Shown here: in pieces, positions 37,800-46,714 of the stretch | Numbering within the stretch: the stretch's first letter is position 1 | Layout: each line of letters begins with the position of its first letter | DNA from: Streptomyces sioyaensis | GTDB taxonomy: Bacteria > Actinomycetota > Actinomycetes > Streptomycetales > Streptomycetaceae | Reading direction: 5' to 3' | NCBI RefSeq assembly: GCF_004122735.1 | Contig: NZ_SDIF01000030.1 | Location: forward strand, 1 to 64,000 | DNA length: 64,000 bases | Position numbers and translations under genes: made by a program | Notes under the pieces: model-generated | The model's input: the letters and a program-made list of their open reading frames with translations, nothing else | What the model was told of the DNA's origin: nothing | The model's database searches: none

Positions 37800-37848
37800 A
37801 CACAAGCCGCGCACCTACTCCGCCTTGGAGCAGGTGCGCGGCTTGTGT
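37800..37848. terminator. purA terminator with 17 bp perfect stem
   Basis: ACACAAGCCGCGCACCT pairs perfectly with AGGTGCGCGGCTTGTGT across a 15 nt loop that itself contains CTCC/GGAG pairing. It lies 24 nt after purA and could also stop leftward transcripts. Confidence 0.9.
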
Positions 37849-37984
37849 CGTCGCCCAGGAGCTCGCGGTGCGGGGTGCCGTCACCGCCTGGGCGGAGGGC
37901 GGAGGTGCTGCTCGCCGTGCAGCCGGGCACGGGTCGGTCGACGACCGAGGGGCCGACGGTCAGCTGTGCCGTTCGGAGCGCCCG

Positions 37985-39733
37985 TTACGTCATCTTGCCG
38001 TACGACAACGGCGGCCTGCCGTTGTCGGTGACGCGCCGCAGGTGGCCGTTGACCAGCTCCAGGCTGCTTGAGGAGCCGGGGCGGCAGTTCGTGGACGGGC
38101 CCGACACCACCGTGGAGGGGCCGAGGCGCACCGGCGGCCCCGCGCTCTTCAAGGTGGCCGCGAACTCGCATTGATAGCCGGATCCGCTGATCGTCATCTT
38201 CAGCACGGGGTCGCCGACCTTGCCCTGGCTGAGCGTCAGGCGCAGGATGTTGGCGCCGTCGGCGCCGGTCGTCGTCTCCCAGGTTCCGAGAAAGGCCGCG
38301 GGGAGGCTCCCGCTCTCCGCGGACCCCTGCCCCTTCTTGCCGCTTCCACCGTCCTTCGCCGCCGTCGACCCGGCGCCCTGGTCCTTCCCGTTCAGCAGCG
38401 CGTACGCGGTGGCCGCACCGGCTCCGGCCAGTACGAGCGCGGCCGTGACCAGCAGGGCGGTGACGGCGCCGCGACGGCGCGGCGCGGGCGCTGCGGGGGC
38501 GGGCGGCGGGGGAGCGTAGGCCTCGGCGCCGTGTGCCTGGGTGCCTCCCGCGTACGGATATCCGTACGCGGGCGAGGGGGCGGCCGGAGCGGTACCGGCC
38601 ACCGGGCCCTGCGGTACGGGCGACGGCGGCAGGGTGGCCGCAGCGGACGCGGACGAGACCGTGGCCGGCGGCGCATGCAGCGCCGGGCCGTCGGCCGCCC
38701 AGGACGCGTCCGGTGGGGCGAGCCGTGCCCCGGCCCCGTCCGTACCGCCGCCCATGGGGTTCTCCGCCTCCAGCAACTCCACGGCGTGCCGCCCGAGCCG
38801 GGCGATCAGCGCGCCCGGCAGCCACGGTTCGTCGTCCGCGCCCCGGTCGTCCTCGCCGTCCCCCTCCACCTGGGCCAACAACTGCGCCGGTGTGGGGCGT
38901 TGCCCGGGATCCTTGGCCAGACAGCCGGCGATCAGGTCATGCAGGCCTCCGGGCAGCGCGGACAGGTCGGGCTCCTCTTGCGCGATGCGGTACATCACCG
39001 CGTGCACCCCGCTGTCGGGCGTCCCGAACGGCTGCCGCCCGGTGGCCGCGTACATGAGGACCGACCCGAGGCAGAAGACATCGCTGGCCGGGGTGAGCGA
39101 GGTGCCGCGTATCTGCTCGGGCGACATGAAGCCCGGGGAGCCGACCGCCTCGCCGGTGCGGGTCAGGCTGTTGCCGGTCACCACGTCCAGCGCCCGCGCG
39201 ATGCCGAAGTCGATGACCCGGGGGCCGTCGATGGTGAGCAGGACGTTGGACGGCTTGAGATCGCGGTGGATGATCCCGGCGGCGTGTATCGACTCCAGGG
39301 CGAGGGCCAGGCCGGAGGCCAGGATCCGTACGGTCCGCTCGGGCAGCGGTGCGCCCCCGGCGACGGCCTGCTGGAGGGAGGGGCCCGCGATGTAGCCGGT
39401 GGCGACCCAGGGCGTCTCGGCCTCGGTGTCCGCGTCGAGTACGGGCGCGGTCCACTCCCTGCCGACCCGGCTCGCGGCCCGCACCTCCTGCCGGAAGCGC
39501 GCCCGGAACTGCTCCTGGTCGGCCAGTTCGGCGCGCACCAGCTTGACGGCGACCGTGCGCCCACGGTCGGAACGGGCCAGGAACACCTGGCCCATGCCGC
39601 CCTCGCCGAGCCGCCCGATCAGGCGGTACGCACCGATCCGCTGCGGGTCCCGGTCCTTGAGCGGCGCCAGTGCGCCGAGCCGTCGCGTCCGTCCCGACGG
39701 TCCCTGCTGCTCAGCACGTCCCGGCTGTTCCAC
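37985..39733 (-). CDS. Membrane Ser/Thr protein kinase (PknB-like)
   Basis: About 582 residues. The cytosolic kinase domain (residues ~35-300) has glycine loop GEGGMGQV (43-50), VAVK lysine near 64, catalytic IIHRDLKPSNVLL, VIDFGIA and the activation segment GSPGFMSPEQIRG. A Pro/Ala-rich juxtamembrane stretch, one transmembrane helix (about 428-449) and an extracellular ~130-residue C-terminal domain (FLGTWETTTGADG...) follow. The extracellular part is not PASTA and may be a sensor domain with a disulfide (Cys in GYQCEF and STNCRP). I placed the start at a GTG 43 residues before the glycine loop; an ATG at 39811 adds 26 residues. The ligand and substrates are unknown. Confidence 0.87.
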   Translation of the reverse strand: MEQPGRAEQQGPSGRTRRLGALAPLKDRDPQRIGAYRLIGRLGEGGMGQVFLARSDRGRTVAVKLVRAELADQEQFRARFRQEVRAASRVGREWTAPVLDADTEAETPWVATGYIAGPSLQQAVAGGAPLPERTVRILASGLALALESIHAAGIIHRDLKPSNVLLTIDGPRVIDFGIARALDVVTGNSLTRTGEAVGSPGFMSPEQIRGTSLTPASDVFCLGSVLMYAATGRQPFGTPDSGVHAVMYRIAQEEPDLSALPGGLHDLIAGCLAKDPGQRPTPAQLLAQVEGDGEDDRGADDEPWLPGALIARLGRHAVELLEAENPMGGGTDGAGARLAPPDASWAADGPALHAPPATVSSASAAATLPPSPVPQGPVAGTAPAAPSPAYGYPYAGGTQAHGAEAYAPPPPAPAAPAPRRRGAVTALLVTAALVLAGAGAATAYALLNGKDQGAGSTAAKDGGSGKKGQGSAESGSLPAAFLGTWETTTGADGANILRLTLSQGKVGDPVLKMTISGSGYQCEFAATLKSAGPPVRLGPSTVVSGPSTNCRPGSSSSLELVNGHLRRVTDNGRPPLSYGKMT

Positions 39734-40211
39734 GATCTGCCGCCCTTTTGCCCGTATCCGCCGTGCGGGAGAGTCGGCGCAGACGCGAGTACCCAGGACG
39801 GCGTCGGCCATTCCGTTGTGGGGTCCCCACCCGCTGTGACGGGGCCGCTGCGGCCTGTACGGGTGTCCCCCTCTGCCCTTCTCTTCCGCTCAGAGAGTAC
39901 CGAGTGGAGCGGACAACATCACCCCTCTGCCCAGTCAGTGAACCGGTGCCGGCCCCGGTCCCTGACGGTGGGCCACAACCGGCCGACTTTGTCCGAGACG
40001 CAGCGGGTGGCGGATGTCGGTTTCCGCGTTCCGGAACTCCCCGACGCCTCAAGGACGTAGAACGCGTACGACAACGACGCTTCCGAGAGCCACGCTTCCG
40101 ACAACGACGCTTCCGACAGCCACGCCTCCGACAACGAGGCTCCGACGCGCCGCCTCCGACCAACGACGCCGCCGACCGCCCCGCACCCGAGGCCCAGCCG
40201 AAGGAGACCGT
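39734..40211. other. Intergenic region between kinase and VTC genes
   Basis: 478 bp between divergent genes. It holds the 30 bp repeats described separately (40069-40145) and must carry both promoters. No open frame starts with a plausible ribosome site; the frames across the repeats read as Arg/Phe or Asp/Ser/Ala low complexity. It may partly code if the kinase starts at 39811. Confidence 0.5.
40069..40145. repeat. 30 bp direct repeats upstream of the VTC gene
   Basis: Two units (40069-40098 and 40099-40128) beginning CGACAACGACGCTTCCGA are 28 of 30 identical, followed by a partial third (CGACAACGAGGCTCCGACG). They are contiguous without spacers, so this is a tandem repeat and not a CRISPR array. 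Confidence 0.85.
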
Positions 40212-41006
40212 GTGATTCCCGCCGTACGTGCCCTCGCCCGCGCCGCCATGGCCGCGCGTCCCGTGCCGTTCGCCGACGTCCGGGCGCGGGCCGGTCTCCT
40301 CGCCCCGCCCGTCCGCAGCTACCTCGTCCCGGTCGAGGTCTTCACCGCCGTGACGGCCGAACTCACCGACCGGCGCAGACCGGACGGCGCGTTCGTGGCG
40401 CCGTGCCTCAACGGCCGCCGCTGGTTTCGCTGCCACTCCGTCTACTACGACACCCCTGATCTGCGGTCCTTCCACGATCGGCGGCTGGGCCGCCGGGTGC
40501 GCTACACGCTCCGGGAGGCGCGCTGCGAGGACACCGGAGAGCGGCAGTTCGAGATCGAGCTCACCGGGCGCCGCGGCGCACCGGTCACACATCGCCGCCC
40601 GCTGCTTCCGGGGGGCGCGGCGCCGGACCCGGCCCCGCGGGACTTCCTCGCCTCCGTACTGGAGCGCTCCTACGGCCTCGCGGCCCCCGAGGGCCTGGGC
40701 CGTGTCCTCGAAACGGACTGCACCCGAGCCACCCTGGTCGCGGACGGCCAGCGCCTCACCTGTGACGCGGCGCTGCGCTGCCGGGACGTGGCGACCGGCC
40801 GCACGGTGCGCGCCGACGGCGGGCTGATCCTCGTACGGAGCCGGACCGCCGGCCGGCCGGGCGAGGCGGACCGGCTGCTGGACGACCACGGGGTGCGCGC
40901 CGCCGAATTCACCCCCTACTGCGGGGGGTTGTCGGCGCTGCGCCCGGAGCTGACCGCCCACCCCTCACGACGGGCGGTACGGGCGGTGTTCCCCGCGGCC
41001 GGCTGA
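40212..41006 (+). CDS. VTC domain-containing protein (polyphosphate polymerase-like)
   Basis: 264-residue soluble protein with the tunnel-fold VTC domain: RSYLVPVEVFTAVTAEL, FRCHSVYYDTPDLRSFHDRRLGRRVRYTLREARCE, QFEIELTG and a late EFTPYCGGLSAL. In yeast Vtc4 this fold makes polyphosphate from ATP. Bacterial VTC proteins often pair with CotH or DUF4956 genes, which are absent here, so the function is uncertain. GTG 40212 has a clean AAGGAG 5 nt upstream. Confidence 0.82.
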   Translation: MIPAVRALARAAMAARPVPFADVRARAGLLAPPVRSYLVPVEVFTAVTAELTDRRRPDGAFVAPCLNGRRWFRCHSVYYDTPDLRSFHDRRLGRRVRYTLREARCEDTGERQFEIELTGRRGAPVTHRRPLLPGGAAPDPAPRDFLASVLERSYGLAAPEGLGRVLETDCTRATLVADGQRLTCDAALRCRDVATGRTVRADGGLILVRSRTAGRPGEADRLLDDHGVRAAEFTPYCGGLSALRPELTAHPSRRAVRAVFPAAG

Positions 41007-41186
41007 CCTCCCGGCGTCCGCCCCGGAGGCCGGATCATTCTGCCGGCCCGTAGACAGTCTGTCCGCGCGCGTGGTGAGCGCCATACACAATGTCGGTGTC
41101 GTCCGGTGCCCTGTGATCCCTACGCTGAGGGCGTTCGCCGCGCCCATCCCCGGCGGACCCGAGCGACCCGATCCGAGGTACTGACC

Positions 41187-42560
41187 GTGACCACGACGCA
41201 ACCCTCCTCCGCTGCCGCCGACCCCGCCGCCGGCGCGGCGGTCAAGGCCACCGACCGTGCGCATGTCTTCCACTCCTGGTCCGCGCAGGGACTGATCGAC
41301 CCGCTGCCGATCGCGGGCGCCGAGGGCGCGTACTTCTGGGACTACGACGGCAACCGCTACCTCGACTTCTCCTCCCAGCTGGTCAACACCAACATCGGCC
41401 ACCAGCACCCCAAGGTCGTCGCGGCGATCCAGGAGCAGGCCGCGAAGCTGTGCACCATCGCACCGGGCTTCGCCGTGGACGTCCGGTCCGAGGCCGCCCG
41501 GATGGTCGCCGAGCGCACCCCCGGCGATCTCGACAAGATCTTCTTCACCAACGGCGGCGCGGAGGCCGTGGAGAACGCGGTCCGGATGGCCCGGCTGCAC
41601 ACCGGCCGCGCCAAGGTGCTGTCCACCTACCGCTCGTACCACGGCGCCACCGCCGCCGCGATCAACCTGACCGGTGACCCGCGCCGCTGGCCCTCGGACA
41701 CCGCCTCGGCCGGTGTCGTCCACTTCTGGGGCCCGTTCCTCTACCGCTCGGCCTTCCACGCCGAGAACGAGCAGCAGGAGTGCGAGCGCGCCCTCGCGCA
41801 CCTGGAACAGACCATCGCATTCGAGGGCCCGCAGTCGATCGCGGCGATCATCCTGGAGACCGTGCCCGGCACCGCGGGGATCATGGTCCCGCCGGCCGGC
41901 TACCTCGCCGGGGTCCGCGAGATCTGCGACCGCCACGGAATCGTGTTCATCCTCGACGAGGTCATGGCGGGCTTCGGCCGTACGGGCAAGTGGTTCGCCG
42001 CCGAGCACTTCGGCGTCACCCCCGACCTGCTGACCTTCGCCAAGGGCGTCAACTCCGGCTATGTCCCGCTGGGCGGCGTGGCGATCAGCGCCGAGATCGC
42101 GGCCACCTTCGACCAGCGCCCCTACCCAGGCGGTCTGACCTACTCCGGACACCCCCTGGCCTGCGCCTCCGCCGTCGCCACCATGAACGCGATGACCGAG
42201 GAGCGGATCGTGGAGAACGCCGCCGAGATCGGCGAGAAGGTCATCGGCCCCGCGCTGCACGAGCTCGCCGGACGCCACCCGTCGGTCGGCGAGGTCCGCG
42301 GCATGGGCGTCTTCTGGGCCCTTGACCTGGTCAAGAACAAGGAGACCCGCGAGCCGCTGGTCCCCTACAACGCGTCCGGCGCCGCCAACGCTCCGATGGC
42401 CGAATTCGCCGCGGCCTGCAAGCGCGGCGGGCTGTGGCCGTTCGTGAACATGAACCGGACGCATGTCGTCCCGGCCTGCACGATCACCGAGGCCGAGGCC
42501 AAGGAGGGCCTCGCCGCCCTCGACGAGGCCCTGACGGCGGCCGACGCCCACACCGTCTGA
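41187..42560 (+). CDS. Class III omega-aminotransferase
   Basis: 457-residue PLP enzyme. Signatures: YFWDYDGNRYLDFSSQLVN near the N-terminus, FFTNGGAEAVENAVRMAR (cofactor phosphate), SYHGATAAAINLTG, ILDEVMAGFGRTGKWFA and the Schiff-base Lys in LLTFAKGVNSGYVPLGG. It is closest to taurine/beta-alanine/putrescine-pyruvate aminotransferases that deaminate terminal amines; the donor is unknown. GTG 41187 has a modest GAGG site. The next gene, a GntR regulator in the same direction, may control it. Confidence 0.9.
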   Translation: MTTTQPSSAAADPAAGAAVKATDRAHVFHSWSAQGLIDPLPIAGAEGAYFWDYDGNRYLDFSSQLVNTNIGHQHPKVVAAIQEQAAKLCTIAPGFAVDVRSEAARMVAERTPGDLDKIFFTNGGAEAVENAVRMARLHTGRAKVLSTYRSYHGATAAAINLTGDPRRWPSDTASAGVVHFWGPFLYRSAFHAENEQQECERALAHLEQTIAFEGPQSIAAIILETVPGTAGIMVPPAGYLAGVREICDRHGIVFILDEVMAGFGRTGKWFAAEHFGVTPDLLTFAKGVNSGYVPLGGVAISAEIAATFDQRPYPGGLTYSGHPLACASAVATMNAMTEERIVENAAEIGEKVIGPALHELAGRHPSVGEVRGMGVFWALDLVKNKETREPLVPYNASGAANAPMAEFAAACKRGGLWPFVNMNRTHVVPACTITEAEAKEGLAALDEALTAADAHTV

Positions 42561-42660
42561 GCCGTCGGCCGCGGTGCCCGTACGCACCGGTCCGAGCCCT
42601 CGGTCGCGGTGTCCGTACACACCGTCCGAACCGTCGACCTGCGGTGTCCCCGCGCACGGA
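42561..42660. repeat. Tandem ~34 bp repeats with compensated dyads
   Basis: Three imperfect units (42561-42595, 42596-42629, 42630-about 42660). Unit 1 has the dyad CGGTGC-CCGTAC-GCACCG (42572-42589) and unit 2 CGGTGT-CCGTAC-ACACCG (42607-42624). The change C to T is matched by G to A in the partner arm. The third unit is imperfect. They lie between the aminotransferase and the GntR gene and could be operators or RNA stems. Confidence 0.7.
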
Positions 42661-42792
42661 AACCGCAGGTCACGGCCGCCCCGCGGCACACTCCCCGAGC
42701 AGCCTCGCCCGGCGGCCCGCCGCGGCCCTCGCCTATCGTGGGCGGGGGCCGCTCCCATCCGCGCGGTCAGGGAGTCGAAGGAGACGCACGAG

Positions 42793-43470
42793 ATGGCCGC
42801 CGGCGGAGACAGCTCAGTCATACGACGCAGCACCCTGCGCCAGCAGATCGCCGACGCGCTGCGCGACGAGATCCTGGCCGGCCGGCTGCCGTGCGGCCAC
42901 CCCTTCACCGTCAAGGAGATCGCCGAGCAGTACGGCGTCTCCGCCACCCCGGTGCGCGAAGCGCTGCTCGATCTGTGCGCCCAGGGCCTGCTCGACGTCG
43001 AACAGCACCGCGGCTACAAGGTGCACGCCTTCACCACCGACGACTTCCGCGCCATGGTCGAGGCCCGCACGCTGATCATCGAGGGCATCTTCCGCAGTGG
43101 CGCCGACCCCGCCCTGCGCGCCACCCCCGCCGAGGTGCTGGTCTCCATCCGGCGCCGCGCCGACGAGGCCGAGCGGGCCGCCCGGGCCGGCGACCTCGAC
43201 GTCCTCATCGGCTACGACCTGCGGTTCTGGCGCGAGCTCAGCAGCATCGTGCGCAACGCCTACATCAGCGATTTTCTCGACCGGATCCGCGTCCAGACCT
43301 GGATGTACGCGGTGCCGCTGCTGCGCCGGCAGGCCGACCTCAGGGGCCATCTGTGGCAGGGGCACAGCGCGCTGGCCGACGCCCTGATCGACCACGACCT
43401 GGCCACCGCCCAGCGGCTGATCGCGGAGTACAACGAGCACTCCCTCGCTCTCGTCGGAACGCGCCGCTAG
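42793..43470 (+). CDS. GntR-family transcriptional regulator (FadR/FCD subgroup)
   Basis: 225 residues. Winged helix at about 10-75 (LRQQIADALRDEILAGRLP, FTVKEIAEQYGVSATPVREALLDL, wing HRGYKVHAF); the C-terminal helical FCD domain (RAMVEARTLIIEGIFRSG to AQRLIAEYNEHSLAL) contains the usual Asp/His metal-type residues (DLRFWRELS, HSALADALIDHD). FCD regulators sense small carboxylic acids and repress catabolic genes. Neighbouring aminotransferase and dyad repeats upstream are likely targets. A TATCGT -10-like box occurs at about 42733. Confidence 0.92.
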   Translation: MAAGGDSSVIRRSTLRQQIADALRDEILAGRLPCGHPFTVKEIAEQYGVSATPVREALLDLCAQGLLDVEQHRGYKVHAFTTDDFRAMVEARTLIIEGIFRSGADPALRATPAEVLVSIRRRADEAERAARAGDLDVLIGYDLRFWRELSSIVRNAYISDFLDRIRVQTWMYAVPLLRRQADLRGHLWQGHSALADALIDHDLATAQRLIAEYNEHSLALVGTRR

Positions 43471-43564
43471 CACTACGCTGTCCCGACCGTCGGCCGTAAT
43501 GGGCCGTACCCGTAGCGTACGTGCGCCGGAGTCCCCGTCCCCGACCGGAAGCGAGCCCTGACCC

Positions 43565-44215
43565 GTGGCATGTGACCTGTGGCTGGTACCCCTCGTCGAT
43601 GTGCTGTGCCACAGCCCCGACAACCCGTTCTCCGAAGAGATCGCCGCCTATGACAAGGCCCTGACGGACGCGGGCCTGCCGGCGGTCCCGGTCTTCAGCT
43701 ACATGCCGGGGCTCTCCGGCGACGTCGCGCCCATCGCCGGCTTCGACTACGACGCACTGCACTTCCTGCGCCGCGCCTACCTGCTGCGGCTGTGCGGCCT
43801 GGAGGTGACCCCGGTCGACGAACTGGGCGGCGACTACGAGCAGTTGCTGGAGATGTTCGAGGCCACCGCGCAGGAGTCCCATCTGGTGTGGCACTACGAC
43901 CACGCGGGTGCGTACGTCCCGGTCGACTTCCCGCATCCGCTCGCCAACGACGAACTGCTGGAGGGCGGCGGCCCGCTGGGCTCCTCGCACGGTCTGCTGC
44001 GCGAGCTCGAACTGGTCGCGCCGTCCCTCGGTATCGATCCGGCCAATCCGCCGGCCGCACCCGCACCGCCGGCCGGGCCCACCTCACTGGAGGAGCGGGC
44101 GAGCGCGGTGCCCCTGGACGACAGCCCGTTCGCCCGGGAGCGGCATGTGTGGCTCGGCCTGCATGCGGCCGCCACCCGGAGCCTGGGTCAGGGCTCCATG
44201 ATCGTCTTCAGCTGA
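43565..44215 (+). CDS. Conserved hypothetical protein
   Basis: 216-residue acidic soluble protein beginning MACDLWLVPLVDVLCHSP; no signal peptide. A central DYEQLLEMFEATAQESHLVWHYDHAGAYVP segment and a Pro/Ala linker near 165-180 are visible. I do not recognise a family beyond its presence in other streptomycetes. Codon bias is normal. GTG 43565 has only a weak upstream GGAAG, so the start is moderately sure. Confidence 0.7.
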   Translation: MACDLWLVPLVDVLCHSPDNPFSEEIAAYDKALTDAGLPAVPVFSYMPGLSGDVAPIAGFDYDALHFLRRAYLLRLCGLEVTPVDELGGDYEQLLEMFEATAQESHLVWHYDHAGAYVPVDFPHPLANDELLEGGGPLGSSHGLLRELELVAPSLGIDPANPPAAPAPPAGPTSLEERASAVPLDDSPFARERHVWLGLHAAATRSLGQGSMIVFS

Positions 44216-44386
44216 CCCGGAGTCGTACGGACGGCAGCGGGGGAGTGGGGGAGCGGCGGGGCGCCGGAAGCCGGGGGAGCCCCCGGGCCCCGCCCCGGCC
44301 GCTCCCGCCGCCGCGCACCGCCGCGTGCCGGGTCCGTACGGCGGGTCCGCGCGCCGGGTCCGGACGGCGCTGCGGGCGGCCCGCGT

Positions 44387-45151
44387 TCAGCGCGGTGACT
44401 CCGGCGGCCGCTGCCGCGGCATGTTCGGGCGGGTGCCCGGCGGCGGCAGCGGGTACCGCGTCTGTGGCGCCGCGCCCTCCTGCCGCGGTGCCGCCCACGG
44501 CACCATCGACTGCGTGGCCTGCGGCACCGGCCCGGCCCGGAACTCCGCCATCCAGTCGGCCGTTTCGGCCCGCACCAGTTCCGCCAGGTCCTCGTTGAAC
44601 CGCCGCAGCATCCCCAGACAGCGCTCCGCCGCCTCGCCCGCCGTGCCCTCGGCCGGCCCGAGCACCTCGCGCACGCCGGCCGCCGCCCAGTCGAACTGCA
44701 GCGCCTCCAGCCGCCGGTGGATCGCCTGGGCGGTCGCCAGGTCCCGCATCCAGCCGGCCGTCACCCCGAAGTACCGGTCACCGCCCACACACACCGCCGC
44801 CAGCAGCAGCGACAGACAGCCCCAGGACGCCCCGCCCGCCCAGACCCCGGCAAGATCCAGCAGCGGCAGCGCCCCGCCCACCGTCACCCCGGCCGCGGCA
44901 CCCAGCCGCAGCACCCGCGCCCCGCGCCGCTTGCCCAGCCGGTCGTGCAGATACCAGTCGGCGGCGCGCAGCGCGCCCTCCTCGGTCCACAGATAGAGCG
45001 CGTCCAGACGGTCGCCCGGCTCTCCCCAGTCGCCGAGCGGAAAGACCCGCCCCGCAAGATCCCTCCGGCCGGAGGCCCGGCGGCCGTTCTCCCGCGTGGG
45101 GCTGCCGCCCTCCCGAGGGGGTCCCTCGGGCTGCATCTCCGGCTGACTCAC
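44387..45151 (-). CDS. SLATT-like two-helix membrane protein
   Basis: 254 residues. A helix LDALYLWTEEGALRAADWYLHDR leads into two transmembrane helices (about 80-103 and 107-127; VLRLGAAAGVTVGGALPLLD and WGCLSLLLAAVCVGGDRYFG), then a cytosolic helical region (ATAQAIHRRLEALQFDWAA) and a Pro-rich tail. This order fits SLATT domains, predicted pore-forming effectors of nucleotide-signal (SMODS/SLOG) defence systems. No cyclase or SLOG gene is adjacent, and related genes are widespread single-copy in Streptomyces, so a housekeeping role is possible. GTG start with GGAGGGAG-like upstream. Confidence 0.7.
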   Translation of the reverse strand: MSQPEMQPEGPPREGGSPTRENGRRASGRRDLAGRVFPLGDWGEPGDRLDALYLWTEEGALRAADWYLHDRLGKRRGARVLRLGAAAGVTVGGALPLLDLAGVWAGGASWGCLSLLLAAVCVGGDRYFGVTAGWMRDLATAQAIHRRLEALQFDWAAAGVREVLGPAEGTAGEAAERCLGMLRRFNEDLAELVRAETADWMAEFRAGPVPQATQSMVPWAAPRQEGAAPQTRYPLPPPGTRPNMPRQRPPESPR

Positions 45152-45427
45152 CCGTGCACTCCCTCTCCAAGGCTCTCTTCCGATACGTGCGATGCACGCG
45201 TGACATCCGGGACGGTCGTTGCACGCAGCCCCCTTCCTACCGCCGAACGGCTGGCGTCGGCCCCACGATCACGCTCTTTCCGCCCGGAAGGAGTGCCATG
45301 TCGGGTATAGGGGCATCGGGCAACTCACCCGAAAGAGTTGCCACCGCGGCGACGTACGGTTTCCGGCCGCTTCGCGCGCGCCTGCCGCCCGGGCCCGGCC
45401 GGCGTCCGGCCGGCCGGCGCTCTCGTC

Positions 45428-45433
45428 TAGGCT
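45428..45433 (+). promoter_or_regulatory. -10 box TAGGCT, leaderless purD
   Basis: TAGGCT ends 6 nt before the GTG at 45440, so the transcript should begin at the start codon. It supports that start. Confidence 0.6.
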
Positions 45434-45439
45434 GCCACC

Positions 45440-46714
45440 GTGAAGGTCCTCGTCATCGGCGGCGGCGCCCGCGAACACGCCCTGTGCCGCTCTCTGTCCC
45501 TCGACCCCGACGTCACCGCGCTGCACTGCGCTCCCGGCAACGCCGGTATCGCCGAGGTGGCCGAATTGCACGGGGTCAACGCCCTCGACGGCGCCGCCGT
45601 CGCCGACCTCGCCGCCGGCCTGCAGGCCGACCTGGTCGTCGTCGGCCCCGAGGCCCCCCTGGTGGCGGGCGTCGCGGACGCCGTACGCGACCGCGGTATC
45701 CCGGTGTTCGGCCCGTCGGCCGAGGCCGCCCAGCTGGAGGGCTCCAAGGCCTTCGCCAAGGACGTGATGGCCGCCGCGGCCGTCCCCACCGCCCGCAGCT
45801 ACGTCTGCACCACCCCGGAAGAGATCGACGAGGCCCTGGACGCCTTCGGGGCGCCGTACGTCGTCAAGGACGACGGTCTGGCGGCCGGCAAGGGCGTGGT
45901 GGTCACCGAGGACGTCGAGGCGGCCCGCGCGCACGCCCTGGCCTGCGACCGCGTCGTCATCGAGGAGTTCCTCGACGGCCCCGAGGTCTCCCTCTTCGCG
46001 GTCACCGACGGCGAGACCGTCGTCCCGCTCCAGCCCGCCCAGGACTTCAAGCGCGCCTACGACGGCGACGAGGGCCCCAACACCGGCGGCATGGGCGCGT
46101 ACAGCCCGCTGCCCTGGGCGGACCCCAAGCTGGTCGACGAGGTCATGGCCACCGTCCTCCAGCCCACCGTCGACGAGCTGCGCCACCGCGGCACCCCGTT
46201 CTCCGGGCTGCTCTACGCGGGCCTGGCGATCACCTCCCGCGGGGTGCGCGTGATCGAGTTCAACGCGCGCTTCGGCGACCCGGAGACCCAGGTCGTCCTC
46301 GCCCGCCTCAAGACCCCGCTCGGCGGGCTGCTCACCGCGGCCGCCACCGGCAACCTCGCCGCCCTGCCGCCGCTGCGCTGGCGCGACGACGCCGCGGTCA
46401 CGGTCGTCATCGCCTCGCACAACTACCCGGACACCCCGCGTACCGGCGATCCCATCGCGGGCCTGGCCGAGGTCACGGAGCAGGACGCCCCGGAGGCCTA
46501 CGTCCTGCACGCCGGCACCAAGCGTGACGACTCCGGCGCGGTGCTCAGCGCGGGGGGCCGGGTGCTGTCCGTCACCGCCACCGGTGCCGACCTCACCACC
46601 GCCCGGACGCGCGCCTACCGTGCCGTGGACCGGATCCGGCTGGACGGCTCCCAGCACCGCACGGACATCGCCGCCAAGGTCGCGGACGAGGCGGCTCAGG
46701 CGCCGGGCGCGTAG
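45440..46714 (+). CDS. purD: Phosphoribosylamine-glycine ligase (GARS)
   Basis: 424-residue ATP-grasp enzyme forming glycinamide ribonucleotide, step 2 of purine synthesis. N-terminal [34 protein letters not shown]-grasp residues in [42 protein letters not shown] and [14 protein letters not shown] with metal ligands. Normal length. It is separate from the other pur genes; promoter boxes suggest a leaderless transcript. Confidence 0.97.
   Translation: MKVLVIGGGAREHALCRSLSLDPDVTALHCAPGNAGIAEVAELHGVNALDGAAVADLAAGLQADLVVVGPEAPLVAGVADAVRDRGIPVFGPSAEAAQLEGSKAFAKDVMAAAAVPTARSYVCTTPEEIDEALDAFGAPYVVKDDGLAAGKGVVVTEDVEAARAHALACDRVVIEEFLDGPEVSLFAVTDGETVVPLQPAQDFKRAYDGDEGPNTGGMGAYSPLPWADPKLVDEVMATVLQPTVDELRHRGTPFSGLLYAGLAITSRGVRVIEFNARFGDPETQVVLARLKTPLGGLLTAAATGNLAALPPLRWRDDAAVTVVIASHNYPDTPRTGDPIAGLAEVTEQDAPEAYVLHAGTKRDDSGAVLSAGGRVLSVTATGADLTTARTRAYRAVDRIRLDGSQHRTDIAAKVADEAAQAPGA

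Noticed and set aside
40069..40145. Possible CRISPR array
   Set aside because: The units are contiguous with no spacers and no cas genes are present.
44208..44498. 96-residue minus-strand frame at the end of the SLATT-like gene
   Set aside because: Its Ala/Gly/Pro-rich sequence is a frame-shifted shadow of the gene's Pro-rich tail and its 3' region.
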